A DNA stretch of 64,000 bases from Podocnemis expansa (GCA_007922195.1 ML682029.1:1696713-1760712), one strand, 5' to 3'; counted from the stretch's first letter, positions 24,401 to 33,342 are shown. Notes: a model not told the origin generated them from the letters alone. Numbers and translations: made by a program.

Positions 24401-26953
24401 TGTCTTCGGTGAGCTGCCAAAGGCAGCGGGTCAGTGCAGGACCTACGGAACCACAGGGCCTGGGACGGTCGCCCCACTCATCCCCCTGCAAGGATGGCCC
24501 TGGCTGTGCTTCCCTTTAACTACTGAGCTAGAGTGGGTTCCTAACAATCATAGAATCATAGGGTTGGAAGGGACCTCATGAGGTCATCTAGTGCAACCCC
24601 CTGCTAAAAGCAGGACCACTCCCACTGTCATCCCAGCCAGGATTTTGTCTAACTGGGCCTTAAATGTTTCCAAAAATGGAGATTCCAACACCTCCCTAGG
24701 TAACTCATTCCAGTGCTTCACCACCCTTCTAGTGAGAAAGGTTTCCCTAATATCCAACCTCCACCACCCCAGCTACAACTTGAAACCATTGCTCCTTGTT
24801 CTGTCCTCAGCTGGTTGACAAACAGCAAACCACTCCGGACCCTGTTATCACCCATGACGGCAGGTGGTGCCACATACCTAAATGACTTGCCTGGAATGCT
24901 CTTCCGGAGTCACTCCCAAACCAACCATGGATATCACATGAGCATCAACCAGTTCAGAATTGCTTCATCCTGCCTTGGTCAGAAGCCTGACCAGGGTAAG
25001 TTTAGTAGTTAGTCTGCTCTCTCCTCAGTGTGGGGAAGGCATACACCAGCTTTTATTAACAGAGCTAAGCTTTCTTAAAACACTTTAATTCAAGACACAC
25101 TGTTTTAGGTAAAATTATGAAACAGATTTATTAACTACAGGAAAATAGATTTTAGGTTAGGCAATAATAAGTGGTTGGCTTAAAGGATCAGAGGTGGTTT
25201 CCAAAAATATAAAATTGCACTCTAAATTATTGGATACTGAACAGGATGTGAATTAGCACTCACTCTTGTTAGGTAGTACACCTAGTTCGTTAAATACAGG
25301 CTGGACCTGTCTCCCCTGTCTGGGGCTATGTTGTAACTTTCCCTCCTTCAGAGGCCTTTTGTCTTCCAGACATTCCTTTGGGTGCTCATTTGTGAGGGAA
25401 TGACGCTAAGTGATGTCACTCTTCTTTTTTTTTTCCATATTGTTTCCTGGAACAGTCAGTGTTTGTGACCTGGGGTTGGCACCTTCATTGGTCAAGTAGG
25501 GTCAGTTATAAACAGTCCCTGGTAGTGGATTCTTTCCTTTGAATGAGTGAGGAAGAGTCATTTACACTGTTTGGTTGTTGAACCTGAAAGCTAGTTTGTG
25601 GGCATTTCCCACCTCACAAGATGTTCTAGTAGCATATACAACAATATTTCATAACTTCATATACAATGATAGCACACAAAGCTCACCAGAGAATATTAAT
25701 GTTTAGCAGATCAAGACTTGTAAAAAATGATGTCTCACAAGGCATATTTTGTACAGAACATCTCCTAATTAAAAGACAATGGTAAATATGGAGCTCTGGG
25801 GGTCAGAGCCGTAACTCTCTGTTTCAGCGCCCAAGGCGTGTTTCAATCAGATCGCGCCCCTTGCAATTAGTGGTACTTGGAACTGGTGGCACGAAACGTG
25901 CCCTTTAATAGAGTGGCTCTATTGAACCCGTCTGGCACACCCGGGGCAAAGCCCCATTTGCCGCGCCGTAGTTATGACGCTGTCTGGGATGTTGCTTTCT
26001 GACATAAGGAGTCCAGAGTTGACATTGAGCTCAGTAAATCAAACTTTCCCATCCTTAAGCCAATCTTGTGGATTTTCCCCCAGTTAATTCACCATCTCTT
26101 TCTAGTGTGAGTGACTTTCATGTAGGAATTGACTCCAGATGGACTGAATGATACTGCTGAATGACATGTGGCTGAAATACAGTTATTATTACACCCATCC
26201 AATAATTCCCCAATAACAGCTATACTTACTTCCTATTAACAGCTGCTATTTTCAGTGAATTATACATTTTCTGTATTTTAACATTCTTGTTAAATTTTCC
26301 ATGCTTCCTTTCTGCCTCAGACTGAAGGTCTTTTGGAAATTATCAGCAAAAAAGGTTGGGGTATTATAGAAAAACATCATGTGCTCATGGAATTAAAAGT
26401 GTGTCATGATGCATACAGACAGGGGAAAGAAGTATAGTTATACAGGTCATCTTAATTCTGGTACTGCCTAATTATTGAGCGATTTGCAACTGTATAATTA
26501 TATTAATATACAAAGTTTGTATCCGTAACATGAAGTGAATTGTAATAAACTTTTCCAGCAATTGTAAATCTGACCAGCATGGGCATGAGAGTGTGTAATG
26601 AGGTCATAATCCTTTACTTGCGTTAAAAACCTCATCCCATGTCAGAGAAAAGAAATGATTTTCTCATACTGTTGTGAGGGTGGTGTTTTTTATCAAACAC
26701 AGATATTGATGCCAGACCGTGGGATTTCCAAGCAGAAGAATGCACGTTAAGAGCCAACATTGAAGCCTTTAATAGCCGGAGATATGATAAACCCCAGGAA
26801 ACAGAGTTTGCACCGGTGGACAATTGCTTGCAGAGCGTCCTAGGGCAACGGCTGGAGCTCCCTGAGGATTTCCATTACTCATATGAACTCTGGCTAGAAA
26901 GAGAGGTGTTTTCTCAGCCAATCCGTTGGGAAGAGTTGCTACACCATCAGTAA
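372..26953 (+). CDS. STRIP2: STRIP2, striatin-interacting protein 2 (C-terminal third, six exons)
   Basis: Join of 372-490, 3534-3634, 5558-5624, 17661-17765, 20796-21000 and 26703-26953; all introns are GT-AG and phases agree across every junction. The visible product is 281 residues plus a partial first codon, against roughly 830 for the family, so the 5' two-thirds lies before the window. STRIP proteins are scaffold subunits of the cytoplasmic STRIPAK phosphatase-kinase complex (striatin, PP2A, MST/STK kinases) and influence actin organisation and cell shape; the part seen here belongs to the conserved C-terminal DUF3402-type region. Recognisable blocks are [68 protein letters not shown] and [23 protein letters not shown]1 and STRIP2 are very similar here; STRIP2 is chosen because SMKR1 follows on the same strand, as in human. 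No frameshift or internal stop is seen. Confidence 0.9.
1034..1056. repeat. (TTTA)n simple repeat
   Basis: Uninterrupted tetranucleotide tract in an intron. Confidence 0.85.
1168..1500 (+). mobile_element. truncated hAT-like MITE ('TTCCCTCTAA' family)
   Basis: It starts ttccctctaatttttcatag, has runs of gtgcaaaaaa and gtgcacac, and ends ...acgcacagcttag. It shares this layout with the elements at 35758-36310 and 36058-36243. The outermost bases of the right end are lost, so no duplication can be read. Confidence 0.6.
2168..2409. mobile_element. PIF/Harbinger-like MITE
   Basis: The left end GGGCTTGGCTACAC and the inverted right end (GGGTATGTCTATGTG when reversed) are flanked by TTA at 2165-2167 and 2410-2412. 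A 3-bp TWA duplication is the Harbinger signature. The interior is AT-rich and non-coding. It is a cut-and-paste non-autonomous element of 242 bp. Confidence 0.7.
2793..3375. mobile_element. hAT-like non-autonomous element with GC-rich minisatellite core
   Basis: The ends CAGTGGTTCCAAACC and GGTCGGGAACCCCTG are imperfect inverted repeats. The exact 8-bp duplication CTTTAGGG lies at 2785-2792 and 3376-3383. The core around 3095-3240 repeats a unit of about 45 bp built around ggccatggc. Long open frames on both strands are artefacts of this GC-rich tandem array. Confidence 0.85.
3534..3634 (+). CDS. STRIP2: STRIP2 exon
   Basis: The acceptor is preceded by a good pyrimidine tract (cctcttttctgcag|) and the donor is |gtgtga. 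It encodes [20 protein letters not shown] followed by [13 protein letters not shown] and the first two bases of a Ser codon completed by the next exon. This is among the most conserved stretches of STRIP proteins. Confidence 0.92.
3635..5557 (+). other. STRIP2 intron, no repeat recognised
   Basis: About 1.9 kb of mixed-composition sequence. No exon, RNA gene or confidently named repeat is seen in it. Confidence 0.6.
5558..5624 (+). CDS. STRIP2: STRIP2 exon (67 bp)
   Basis: The acceptor is ttgtctcctacag| and the donor |gtaagg. One base completes the Ser codon, then 22 codons give [20 protein letters not shown] and SL. It is too short to stand out as an open frame; it is supported by phase continuity on both sides and by its family sequence. 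Confidence 0.9.
6235..6672. mobile_element. MITE with reiterated GTTTGAACTAA motif
   Basis: The terminal inverted repeats are GGCTATGTCTACACTA and ggtgtaggcgtagcc. The interior is a dense array of ttagtt(c/t)(a/g)aactaa-type palindromic words in both orientations. The flanks share only TAT/TA, so the superfamily is uncertain; the end sequence resembles the Harbinger-like element at 2168. A second copy is the outer shell at 35441-36350. Confidence 0.65.
7255..8265. repeat. GC-rich minisatellite
   Basis: About 18 degenerate units of roughly 50-60 bp, each built as 'cccaggtggcaaggc...ggcaggctgggccaggggtcacctcc'. G-runs such as 7437-7447 could form G-quadruplexes. Open frames on both strands here are compositional artefacts. 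Confidence 0.85.
8565..8786. repeat. fold-back copy of a short interspersed family; perfect 181-bp palindrome
   Basis: Positions 8565-8654 are the exact reverse complement of 8656-8745 around a one-base centre at 8655. The right arm continues to 8786 through ctagactaacacggctatcc, the family's head in reverse. Family words are gtggcactttaagactaaca and gcatgagcttttgtgggaga. Confidence 0.9.
8850..9036. mobile_element. hAT MITE ('GGGGTGGCCAAACT' family)
   Basis: The ends CAGGGGTGGCCAAACT and AGTTTGGCCACGCCTG are inverted repeats. The duplication is AGATGCAG/AGATACAG (7 of 8). It lies inside the 3.27-kb hAT element, so it is younger. A second copy lies at 16033-16219 in the opposite orientation. 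Confidence 0.85.
10354..10374. repeat. poly-A tract (21 A)
   Basis: A pure A run in an intron. No retroelement body is recognised immediately upstream. Confidence 0.85.
10497..10706. mobile_element. hAT MITE ('GGGGTCTCAAACTC' family)
   Basis: The ends are CGGGGGTCTCAAAC and TTTGAGACCGCTA, with the exact duplication ATTTAAAC at 10489-10496 and 10707-10714. The interior words 'gaggactagtatgttagc' and 'catacaacaatattgcaaat' are shared with copies at 35930-36293 and 60961-61148. A small internal duplication of 'atgaggactagta' is present. Confidence 0.9.
11690..12300 (-). pseudogene. DIRS-like retroelement 3' end (tyrosine recombinase tail plus terminal repeat), degenerate
   Basis: On the minus strand a frame ending near 12060 contains [20 protein letters not shown] then [18 protein letters not shown], the C-terminal pattern of DIRS-type tyrosine recombinases. 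Beyond the stop, 12060-11870 reads as a terminal repeat that is about 200 bp inversely similar to 13905-14115. The reading frame upstream is not recognisable, so the copy is inactive. Confidence 0.6.
13330..14285 (+). pseudogene. DIRS-like retroelement 3' end, degenerate
   Basis: In one forward frame near 13792-13908, [20 protein letters not shown] then [16 protein letters not shown] and a stop match the C-terminal tail of DIRS-type tyrosine recombinases. It is followed by a terminal repeat in which 13985-14030 (cagttactcacctttt...) is the inverse of 14215-14275 (...atatctcaaagaataacagt). DIRS elements integrate by recombination rather than by an integrase. Frames upstream are broken. Confidence 0.62.
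14990..15095 (-). repeat. short interspersed family copy (single, reverse)
   Basis: Reads in reverse: ggcactttaagactaacag, gcatgagctttcatgggaga, agatcccacttcctcagatg. The same family as 8565-8786, but not folded back. Confidence 0.8.
15591..15662 (+). mobile_element. CR1 LINE 3' tail
   Basis: gtcctgcttttttggcaggg, ggttggactagatgacctca and ttccaaccctatgattctat are the standard CR1 3' end. CR1 copies are usually 5'-truncated like this one. Confidence 0.9.
16033..16219. mobile_element. hAT MITE ('GGGGTGGCCAAACT' family)
   Basis: The ends are CAGGCGTGGCCAAACT and AGTTTGGCCACCCTTG, with the exact duplication GTCTATAT at 16025-16032 and 16220-16227. The left flank gggtatgtctatat resembles a Harbinger-like terminal repeat, so it may have landed in an older MITE. 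Confidence 0.88.
16390..16900. other. GC-rich unclassified block in intron
   Basis: Open frames on both strands come from GC-rich composition; none shows a domain. No clear terminal repeat or duplication was found. It may be another element with a GC-rich core. Confidence 0.4.
17661..17765 (+). CDS. STRIP2: STRIP2 exon
   Basis: The acceptor is gtctctctctgcag| and the donor |gtgagc. Thirty-five codons in phase 0 encode [20 protein letters not shown], then [15 protein letters not shown]. The 12-kb intron before it is the longest in the window and is filled with repeats. Confidence 0.92.
18046..18450 (-). mobile_element. CR1-type LINE fragment (reverse)
   Basis: actctaaggtcagaagggac, tgatatgatcatcgtctaac and ctcctgcacaatgcaggcca are the reverse-strand CR1 subfamily 3' end common in turtles. 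The body continues to about 18450 (accagccagacaccaggaag). Confidence 0.7.
19003..19747 (+). mobile_element. CR1 LINE copy spanning an assembly gap
   Basis: The left flank of the gap (ccttactgaatggggcaggc ... gacagaggatgaggaaaaa) matches the reverse-transcriptase region of the CR1 at 30684-30727. The right flank (gagctcaactgttctcggta ...) matches 32120 onward and runs to a normal CR1 tail. Confidence 0.85.
19058..19457. other. assembly gap (400 N)
   Basis: Exactly 400 undetermined bases inside a CR1 copy. Open frames crossing it are meaningless. Confidence 0.99.
20796..21000 (+). CDS. STRIP2: STRIP2 exon
   Basis: Sixty-eight codons plus one base encode [20 protein letters not shown] through [20 protein letters not shown] to NDDWAYGN. 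The donor |gtgagt is strong. The acceptor (gatgacttggtag|) has an unusually poor pyrimidine tract, but the phase and protein match leave no better choice. Confidence 0.93.
23257..23350. repeat. short interspersed family, short fold-back copy
   Basis: It begins with the family head (ttccaagggggtagtcgtgt, tagtctagttcag), then ggagtcttgtagc, and returns in reverse (attagtctttaaaagtgcca, caggactc). The middle of the family is missing. Confidence 0.7.
24200..24502. mobile_element. hAT-like non-autonomous element
   Basis: The left end is TAGGGCTGTCCTGAGGG and the right end, reversed, is CAGGGCCATCCTTGCAGGG. The duplication GCTGTGCC/GCTGTGCT (7 of 8) lies at 24192-24199 and 24503-24510. The ends resemble those of 6913-10180. 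The core is GC-rich, so its open frames are artefacts. Confidence 0.8.
24548..24822 (-). mobile_element. CR1 LINE 3' end (reverse)
   Basis: It starts tcatagaatcatagggttgg and aagggacctcatgaggtcat, the reverse complement of the CR1 tail, and extends about 270 bp (cctccctaggtaactcattc, cttcaccacccttctagtga) before truncation. Confidence 0.9.
25804..25982. mobile_element. hAT MITE ('CAGMGCCRTAAC' family)
   Basis: The left end is CAGAGCCGTAACTCTC; the right end reversed is CAGCGTCATAACTACG. It is about 180 bp and inversely similar along its length to the insertion at 37887-38048 (shared ctattaaaggg, ggggcgcg). The duplication is imperfect (TCTGGG shared at both sides). Confidence 0.72.
26703..26953 (+). 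CDS. STRIP2: STRIP2 terminal coding exon
   Basis: The acceptor is tttttatcaaacacag|. The exon completes an Asp codon, then runs 82 residues ([20 protein letters not shown] ... [20 protein letters not shown]) to TAA at 26951-26953. The acidic/aromatic ending WEELL is a family hallmark, so the C-terminus is intact. Confidence 0.94.
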
Positions 26954-27208
26954 CACCAACAGGATTATCTGAACCAAAAGCCATCTCAGTAAGGCTCCAA
27001 GACGCTGCTTCCTGGGGGAAGGAGAGGTCACTCTCTGACTGGGGAGGTTCTGAAGTCTGGCCAAAAAGCTCACTTGTAAGAGTTGCCTTTTTATAAATAT
27101 TCAGATATTCTAAAGTTTAGTGTCCCCCCATATTTTAGAGACCTTCCCTTTCCTTCAGTCTTTTAGAGACCATCTTATGTAAATGGGCCTGCACATAGAG
27201 ATTGAGGG

Positions 27209-27311
27209 TCAAACGCTGATGTTACACTGGTGATAATCTGGAGTAGCTCAGCTGGCATCAGTGAAGTTTGCTCCAGGTTTACACCAATGTAATGGAAGTC
27301 AGAATCTGGCT
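27209..27311. repeat. degenerate palindromic interspersed repeat in 3' UTR
   Basis: The left part (gttacactggtgataatctg) is inversely similar to the right part (ccaggtttacaccaatgtaa), with a gacttca/tgaagt-type centre. This layout is common in amniote non-coding DNA and looks like an old MITE. A related but weaker block lies near 41397-41450. Confidence 0.45.
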
Positions 27312-27997
27312 GTGAGTATCTTATCTTCTTTCTTAGGGTTGTTCATGTATGATAAACTTACTGTCTAAGTTTCTATACTGTGAAAGGTTTTTGTCTTGCC
27401 TGACTGCCGTGCACTGTGCCAAATACACAGAACACTTATTCAACTTGGAACATCTGAGAGATGATTAGACACCTGGCTATCATATTAATGCCTAGATTAG
27501 ACAGCCTATTACCTCAAAAAATTGAAAGTAAATGATAACTGGCAATATTTGACCATCTCAGGAAAGGCTACAGACCGAATAAGCCAATGGAAACTAAACC
27601 ACCTTTTGCCTCTAGAAGTGGAACCTCACTGCTGCTGCTTGTCTTATATTCTGTGAGCACGTGGGGTTCCACAACTGGCAGTTTTGCATCTTTCACCACA
27701 CTTGTTAAGCCAGCACTTTCCCCCATCACTACCTTTATTTAACTTTGTATTAAAGTACAATGAACAGTAAGAGGTCTGTCATTCACAAGCCTAGCTTTAG
27801 AGGAACTAGACTGCTTGAAGTCAATGCTACTTAATATTTCAGTGATCCTGGACTTACCAATCTAGAAGATAGTGACCTAAAATATAAAAGGTGCATTGTA
27901 AAGGATTTTCATTTGTTATAGGAGCCCAGCTAATTTACAGTGATCTTTCTTCTCCTTCCAGAACCATGCAGAGAAGACAGGGCATCAGGGTCCTTTT

Positions 27998-28003
27998 AAT
28001 AAA
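27998..28003 (+). promoter_or_regulatory. poly(A) signal AATAAA (proximal)
   Basis: A canonical hexamer about 1.05 kb after the STRIP2 stop. A T-rich stretch lies 20-40 bases downstream (gttagatttctacttgggtc), but no clear GT-repeat element. It may be used as an alternative 3' end. Confidence 0.4.
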
Positions 28004-28897
28004 GTGCAATTACTGTAACCTGTTAGATTTCTACTTGGGTCTTTCTGTCACTCTGTAATACATCTAGCACAGTAAGTGAGTAAAGGCCAAAAGTAACCCT
28101 TCTGACTTTTTGAGATACAGGATTCTGTTTGGTGTTGGGAGACTATTCTTCATGCTCTAGCCTAAATTGGTATCTGTGTGTGCAGTGAGGCAGGGGTAAA
28201 TAGCATTTTCTTGCAGAGGAAAGAGAATGGTGAACTTTCTGGCCTGTAGTGGTGCGCAAAAAATTAGCGGTGAGACTTCTACAATTTGGAGAGTCTAGGG
28301 CTTTTGTATAAATGTTCAGGTATAGTTTACCTTCACTTAAGACTGTGTTGCATGGGTACAACAACTGCAAGTCGCTTACGTGTCAGGATAAAATCAGTGT
28401 CCTGTATGTTAAAGTCAGTGGCTAAACTACTGAATGAGACTTGGCCCTTGGCATGGTCTATGCACTATGAAGCCCCATGATGTGGGTATGAGACCTTGCA
28501 TGAGAACCACATATAAGCAGTATGGGGTTTTTGAAAGCACTGAAGGTATAGTAGCAGTGCCTATATTCTGTGAGTTTTTCCCCTATAGAGTCCATCAGTC
28601 AACTGAACAGCAAAGGCCTTGGAACAATCTTGGGTTTTCCTTTTTTGCATGTTCTTTTTTGAAAACAGGAATTCCACTTTTGTAGAAGCAGCAGGTGTTA
28701 GCATATTGCAGGCAAAACTTCACATTTATACTGTAATTCTAGCTGCATATCAAGGCCATGTGATAAAGTCACTAGTATTTGCTTCTGTGTGTTTTCAAGT
28801 GGAACTAGGATGAGAGTGGTTCTTAATGGTTTCTATGATAAGGCATTTTTAAAAAACATGGCAATAGTAAATCTGTTCACTTCAACACTGTGTGAAA

Positions 28898-28903
28898 AAT
28901 AAA
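28898..28903 (+). promoter_or_regulatory. poly(A) signal AATAAA (distal, preferred)
   Basis: A canonical hexamer followed within 10-30 bases by ttgttgtgtgtgtgc, a textbook GU-rich downstream element. This makes it the most likely main STRIP2 cleavage signal; cleavage would fall near 28915-28920. Confidence 0.6.
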
Positions 28904-29711
28904 GCAGAGTGACTTGTTGTGTGTGTGCATTATCTCAAACTAAGGTATCAGAAGAAAAGCTGCTAATCTTTTTTTCATAAAAATTCAAGGCTTGTTCAGT
29001 CCTACACTCAGCTATCTCTTGGTTCAAATCTCCCAGCACTCAGCAGGCCTCCTGCTACATCATGGGAGCTGGGATATTTTATTCTTACGTTTCTATGGAG
29101 ACCAAAACAAACAAAGGAGCCAAAAATGGATATAATTCAATGGAAGAGACCTTCCAATGCCTGTGCCTTGAAAACAAGAATTCTTCTAACATTAAAGAGT
29201 TATATAGTGGCATACCGGTAAGTAGAAATTTGCTATGGATCCAGTGGTTAGGATGCTAGAATGGGCTAGACTTCCTCCATTACTACTTTGTAGTGAGGAG
29301 GGCTTTAAACTAGGTTTGAAGGGGGAAGGAGAGCAAAGCCCACAGGTGAATCACAGTATGGGAGATCTGGGGGAAGGGGTGGAACTTGGGGAGTGCTGGG
29401 ACTGTAACACCAGGGATAAAAGAGAGGGTATTTGGAACATGGGGGTGGGGGTCAAATAATTGTCTTAAGTGTTCTAATGAAGCCCTAATACCAGAGGTGA
29501 TGGGGGGGAGGATAACAAGGGTGGGAGAAAATGGAAGAAGGTAGATGCAACAGAACTGAAAATCGACAGGGGAACGTAGGGCAATCGGCCCGGTATTTTA
29601 GGTGCCTGTATGCAAATACAAGGAGCCTGGGAAACAAGCAGGAAGAATTGGTAGTACTGGTGCAGACAAGGAACTATGATATAATTGGAATAACAGACAT
29701 GGTGGGATAGG

Positions 29712-30410
29712 TTGCATGACTGGAGCTCTGCCATGGATGGGTATAAACTGTTCAGGAAGGACAGGCAGGGAAGAAGAGGGGGAGGAGTAGCACTATATGT
29801 AAAAGAGCTCTATGACTGCTCAGACCTCCATTATGGAAGTGGAAACGAGCCAGTTGAAAGTCTGTGGATTAAGTTTAGAGGGGAGGGCCACAAAGGGGAT
29901 GTCGTGGTGGGTTTCCGCTATAGACCGCCAGACCAGAAGGAGGCGGTGGATGAGGCATTCTATGGACAACTGACAGAAGTTCCTAGATCACAGGCCCTGG
30001 TTCTCATGGGGGACTTCAGTTACCCTGACATCTGCTGGGAGGCCAATACAGCAGTGCACAGGCAATCCAGGAAGTTTCTGGAGAGTGTTGAGGACAACTT
30101 CCTGGTACAAATGCTGGAGGAACCAACTAGGGGCCTTGCGCCTCTCGATCTGCTGCTCACAAACAGAGAAGGACTGATCGGGGAAGTAGAAGTGAATGGC
30201 AATCTGGTCAGCAGTAACCATGAGATGGTAGAGTTCAAGATGCTTATTAAGGGGAAAAAAGGAAAGAAGCAAACACAGACCCTGGACTTCAGAAAAGCAG
30301 ATTTTGGCAGGATCCCTTGGGAGGCTGATCTGAAAGGGAAAGGTGTCCAAGAGAGCTGGCTGCATTTTAAAGAAACCTGCTATGGGCACAGGAAGATACC
30401 ATTCCGGTAA
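29712..30410 (+). pseudogene. CR1 ORF2 endonuclease domain (broken frame)
   Basis: A 232-residue frame shows an apurinic endonuclease-like fold: RRGGGVALYVKE, VESLWIKFRG, VVVGFRYRPPDQKEAVDEAF, LVLMGDFSYPDICWE and LLLTNREGLIGEVEV. The CR1 norm would have N (GDFN) where S (GDFS) stands here. The N-terminal segment before 29712 lies in another frame (RCLYANTRSLGNKQEELV), and a shift between 30410 and 30518 separates it from the RT domain. It was originally one polyprotein. Confidence 0.85.
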
Positions 30411-30517
30411 GCAGAAAGAACAGCAGATGTGGAAGGCACCCAGCGTGGCTAAACAGAGAACTCTGCACTGAGCTAAAACATAAAAAGGAAGCTTACAGGA
30501 AGTGGAAGCTTGGACAG

Positions 30518-31987
30518 ATGACTAAGGAGGCATATACAGATATTGCTTGGGACTGCAAGAATAAAATCAGAAAGGCCAAAGGACAACTGGAGTTGCAGCT
30601 AGCAAGGGATGTGAAGGATAACAAGAAGGGGTTCTACAAGTATATCAATAACAAGAAGAGGATCAGGGGTGGTGTAGGTCCCTTACTGAATAGCACAGGT
30701 ATTGTCGTGATGAAGGATGAGGAAAAAGCTGAAGTGCTCAATGCTTTTTTTACTTCAGTTTTCACAGGCAGGGCCAGCTCCCAGCCCACTACACTGGGTA
30801 TGGCAAGTTGGAGAGAAGAAGAGAGGCCCTCGGTGACGGATGGTCAGGTTAGGGACTACTTACAGAAGCTGGATGTGCACAGGTCACCATGGGGGCCAAA
30901 TGAACTGCATCCAAGGGTGTTGAGGGAGTTGGCCAATGAGCTAGCAGTACTGCTGGCTGTTATCTTTGAAAATTCGTGGCGAAGGGGGGAGGTGCCGGAG
31001 GACTGGAAAAAAGCAAATATAGTGCCCATCTTCAAGAAGGGGAAAAAGGAGGATCCAGGGAATTACAGACCTATCAGCCTCACCTCAATTACTGGAAAAA
31101 TCATGGAGCACATTCTCCAAGAATCCATCCTGAAACACTTGGAGGGAAAGAGAGTGATCAGGAACAGTCAGCATGGATTCACCAAGGGTAAATCGTGCCT
31201 GACCAACCTCGTTGCCTTCTATGATGAGATGACTGGATTTGTGGATGCGGGAAGAGCCATTGATGTGATATACCTCGACTTTACCAAGGTTTTTGATACG
31301 GTTTCCCACAGCATTCTCGTCAGCAGATTAAAGAAGTATGGGTTGGATACATGGACTATAAGGTGGATAGAGAACTGGCTAGCTCAATGGTTTCAGTGAG
31401 TAGGAATCAATGGCTCCACATCTGGTTGGCAACCAGTAATGAGTGGTGTTCCCCAGGGCTCAGTCCTGGGGCCGGTTCTGTTCAACATTTTCATTGATGA
31501 TCTGGATGATGGCATAGATTGCACACTCAGTAAGTTTGCAGATGATACTAAGCTGGGGGGAACGGTAGACACACTGGAGGGCAGGGACAGGATTCAGGGA
31601 GACCTAGGCAAATTGGAGCAGTGGGCCCATAGAAATCTCATGAGGTTCAAGGACAAGTGCAAAGTCCTGCACCTGGTATGGGAAAAACCCATGAACTGCT
31701 ACAGGCTGGGGAGCAGTGAGTTAAGTAGCAGCAGTGTAGAAAAGGACCTGGGGGTCATAGTGGATGGGAAGCTGGATATGAGTCAGCAGTGTGCTCTTGC
31801 TGCCAAAAAGGCCAATGGCATACTGGGCTGCATCAGTAGGAGTGTTGCCAGCAGATCGAGGGATGTGATCATTCCCCTCTATTCGGCACTGGTGAGGCTG
31901 CATCTGGAATACTGTGTCCAGTTTTGGGCTCCCCACTACAAAAAGGATGTGGATAAATTAGAGTCCAGCGGAGGGCAACAAAAATGA
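30518..31987 (+). pseudogene. CR1 ORF2 reverse transcriptase, one in-frame stop
   Basis: A single frame runs 490 codons, interrupted only by TGA at 31397-31399. RT motifs in order are [90 protein letters not shown], and the catalytic FADDTKL with the aspartate pair. The C-terminal part has [20 protein letters not shown] and [15 protein letters not shown]. Length and motif order match CR1. Inactive as it stands because of the stop and the upstream frameshift. Confidence 0.92.
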
Positions 31988-33137
31988 TCAAGGGGCTGGA
32001 GCACAAGACCTGTGAAGAAAGACTGAAGGAACTAGGCTTATTTAGCCTGCAGAAGAGAAGACTGAGGTGGGATTTGCTAGCAACCTTCAACTACTTGAAG
32101 GAATGCTCCAAGGAGGATGGAGCTCGGCTATTCTCAGTAGTAACATAGGACAGAACAAGGAGCAATGGTTTCAAGCTGCAGCTGGAGAGGTCGAGTTTGG
32201 ATATTAGGAAAAACTTTCTTACTAGGCGAGTGGTGAAGCATTGGAATGGGCTACCTAGGGAGGTGGTGGAATCTTCGTCTTTGGAGATATTTAAGGCTTG
32301 GTTAGACAAAACCCTGGTCCTGCTTTTTTGGCAGGGGTTGGACTAGATGATGCCATGAGGTACCTTCCAACCCTATGATTCTATGATTTCCCTACCTCAC
32401 TCCAGTGTTACAAAGACAAACTAAAGATGGAGTTGTTCAGATACATGATTATGGGTGACCAGTTAAGTAGAGTTGGAGTAGAAGTGAAATATAAGTACTT
32501 CTATATGGCTGAAAGGGTTCTATAGGTTAAACATAATCCACCACTGTTTCTGTGGCTTGAGTCTAACTTGTTCAGTAGCTCTTTTTAGAAAGAGTCTTTC
32601 CCACCATCAGCAAGGGAAATGTGTCCTGTAAAAACACCACTCCTTATCTTTAACCTTTGACAGAAAGACACAAACTGGAAGACTTCTAATCACCAAGACT
32701 TCCCTTCATGCTTACCTCCCCCACCTGAAAGGGAAAAATGTTATTGTTGAAAGTCAATGGTAAAATCTTTCTAGAAATTGAAACTGGTGTGGCTAATTCT
32801 GATCACAGTAAGCCTGAGAATTTGTCAGTTGATCTCTGGGCCTGGAGCAATATCTGTTTGCTGGGTTGCTGAGAACTCACTTCCAAGTCTGTGGCAGAAG
32901 ATAACAAAGGAAGAGCAGTAGCATAGTGAAGAGCTAGAGCATGGCCGGAGCGGGAGGAAGTGACCAAGAGCCAGCAGCACCAAGACCAGACAAGGGATCT
33001 AAAACGGCAGCTATGCATGTGCCTGGAAGAGAGCAAAACAGTACTGTATGGCCCTCAGTAAGGCCCAAGAGCAGCTGCAGGTGACTGTGCAGGCATTAGA
33101 GGAGCAGTTCAGAGAGCAGAAAACACTCTGTGCCAAA

Positions 33138-33342
33138 ATAACCAGAGTGCTGTGATCCCTTAAAGACTAACACATTTCTTTGGGCATAAGCTTTCGTGGG
33201 CTCTGACCTGCTGCGTCAGATTCTTGGGTTGCTGTCCATAAAAGCTTCCACCTGAAGAAGGGTGTTAGGCCTTAAGGTGCCACAGGACCTTTGTGTTTGT
33301 TGTATGCAGACTAACACAGCTACCCCTCTGGAACTCTGCTAA
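33138..33342. repeat. short interspersed family, fold-back copy
   Basis: The left half is cccttaaagactaacacatt, tctttgggcataagctttcg and tgggctctgacc. The right half is in reverse: cataaaagcttccacctgaa, ttaggccttaaggtgccaca, ggacctttg, then cagactaacacagctacccc and tctggaac (the family head reversed). Confidence 0.78.

Larger units (their letters stand above)
21001..26702 (+). other. STRIP2 last intron and its contents
   Basis: It holds a folded short-family copy (23257-23350), a hAT element (24200-24502), a reverse CR1 tail (24548-24822) and a hAT MITE (25804-25982). The blocks 22130-23170 and 24823-25790 look like old retroelement pieces but were not classified. The rest is AT-rich with nothing seen. 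Confidence 0.55.
26954..28920 (+). other. STRIP2: STRIP2 3' UTR (probable extent)
   Basis: There are about 2 kb of non-coding sequence after the stop with no splice consensus recognised. It contains an earlier possible poly(A) signal at 27998-28003 and a stronger one at 28898-28903. A degenerate palindromic repeat lies at about 27209-27311. The extent is inferred from the signals only. Confidence 0.6.
29225..32390 (+). mobile_element. nearly complete CR1 LINE
   Basis: The 5' part (about 29225-29460) matches the CR1 region upstream of ORF2. The endonuclease and reverse transcriptase frames follow (next entries), then a 3' end with ggttggactagatgatgcca and cctatgattctatgattt. CR1 mobilises by target-primed reverse transcription. 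It is the least decayed LINE in the window. Confidence 0.9.

Noticed and set aside
29712..31987. Host gene with endonuclease and reverse transcriptase domains
   Set aside because: The domains, their order, the 3' tail and the frame breaks are those of a CR1 LINE, not a cellular gene.
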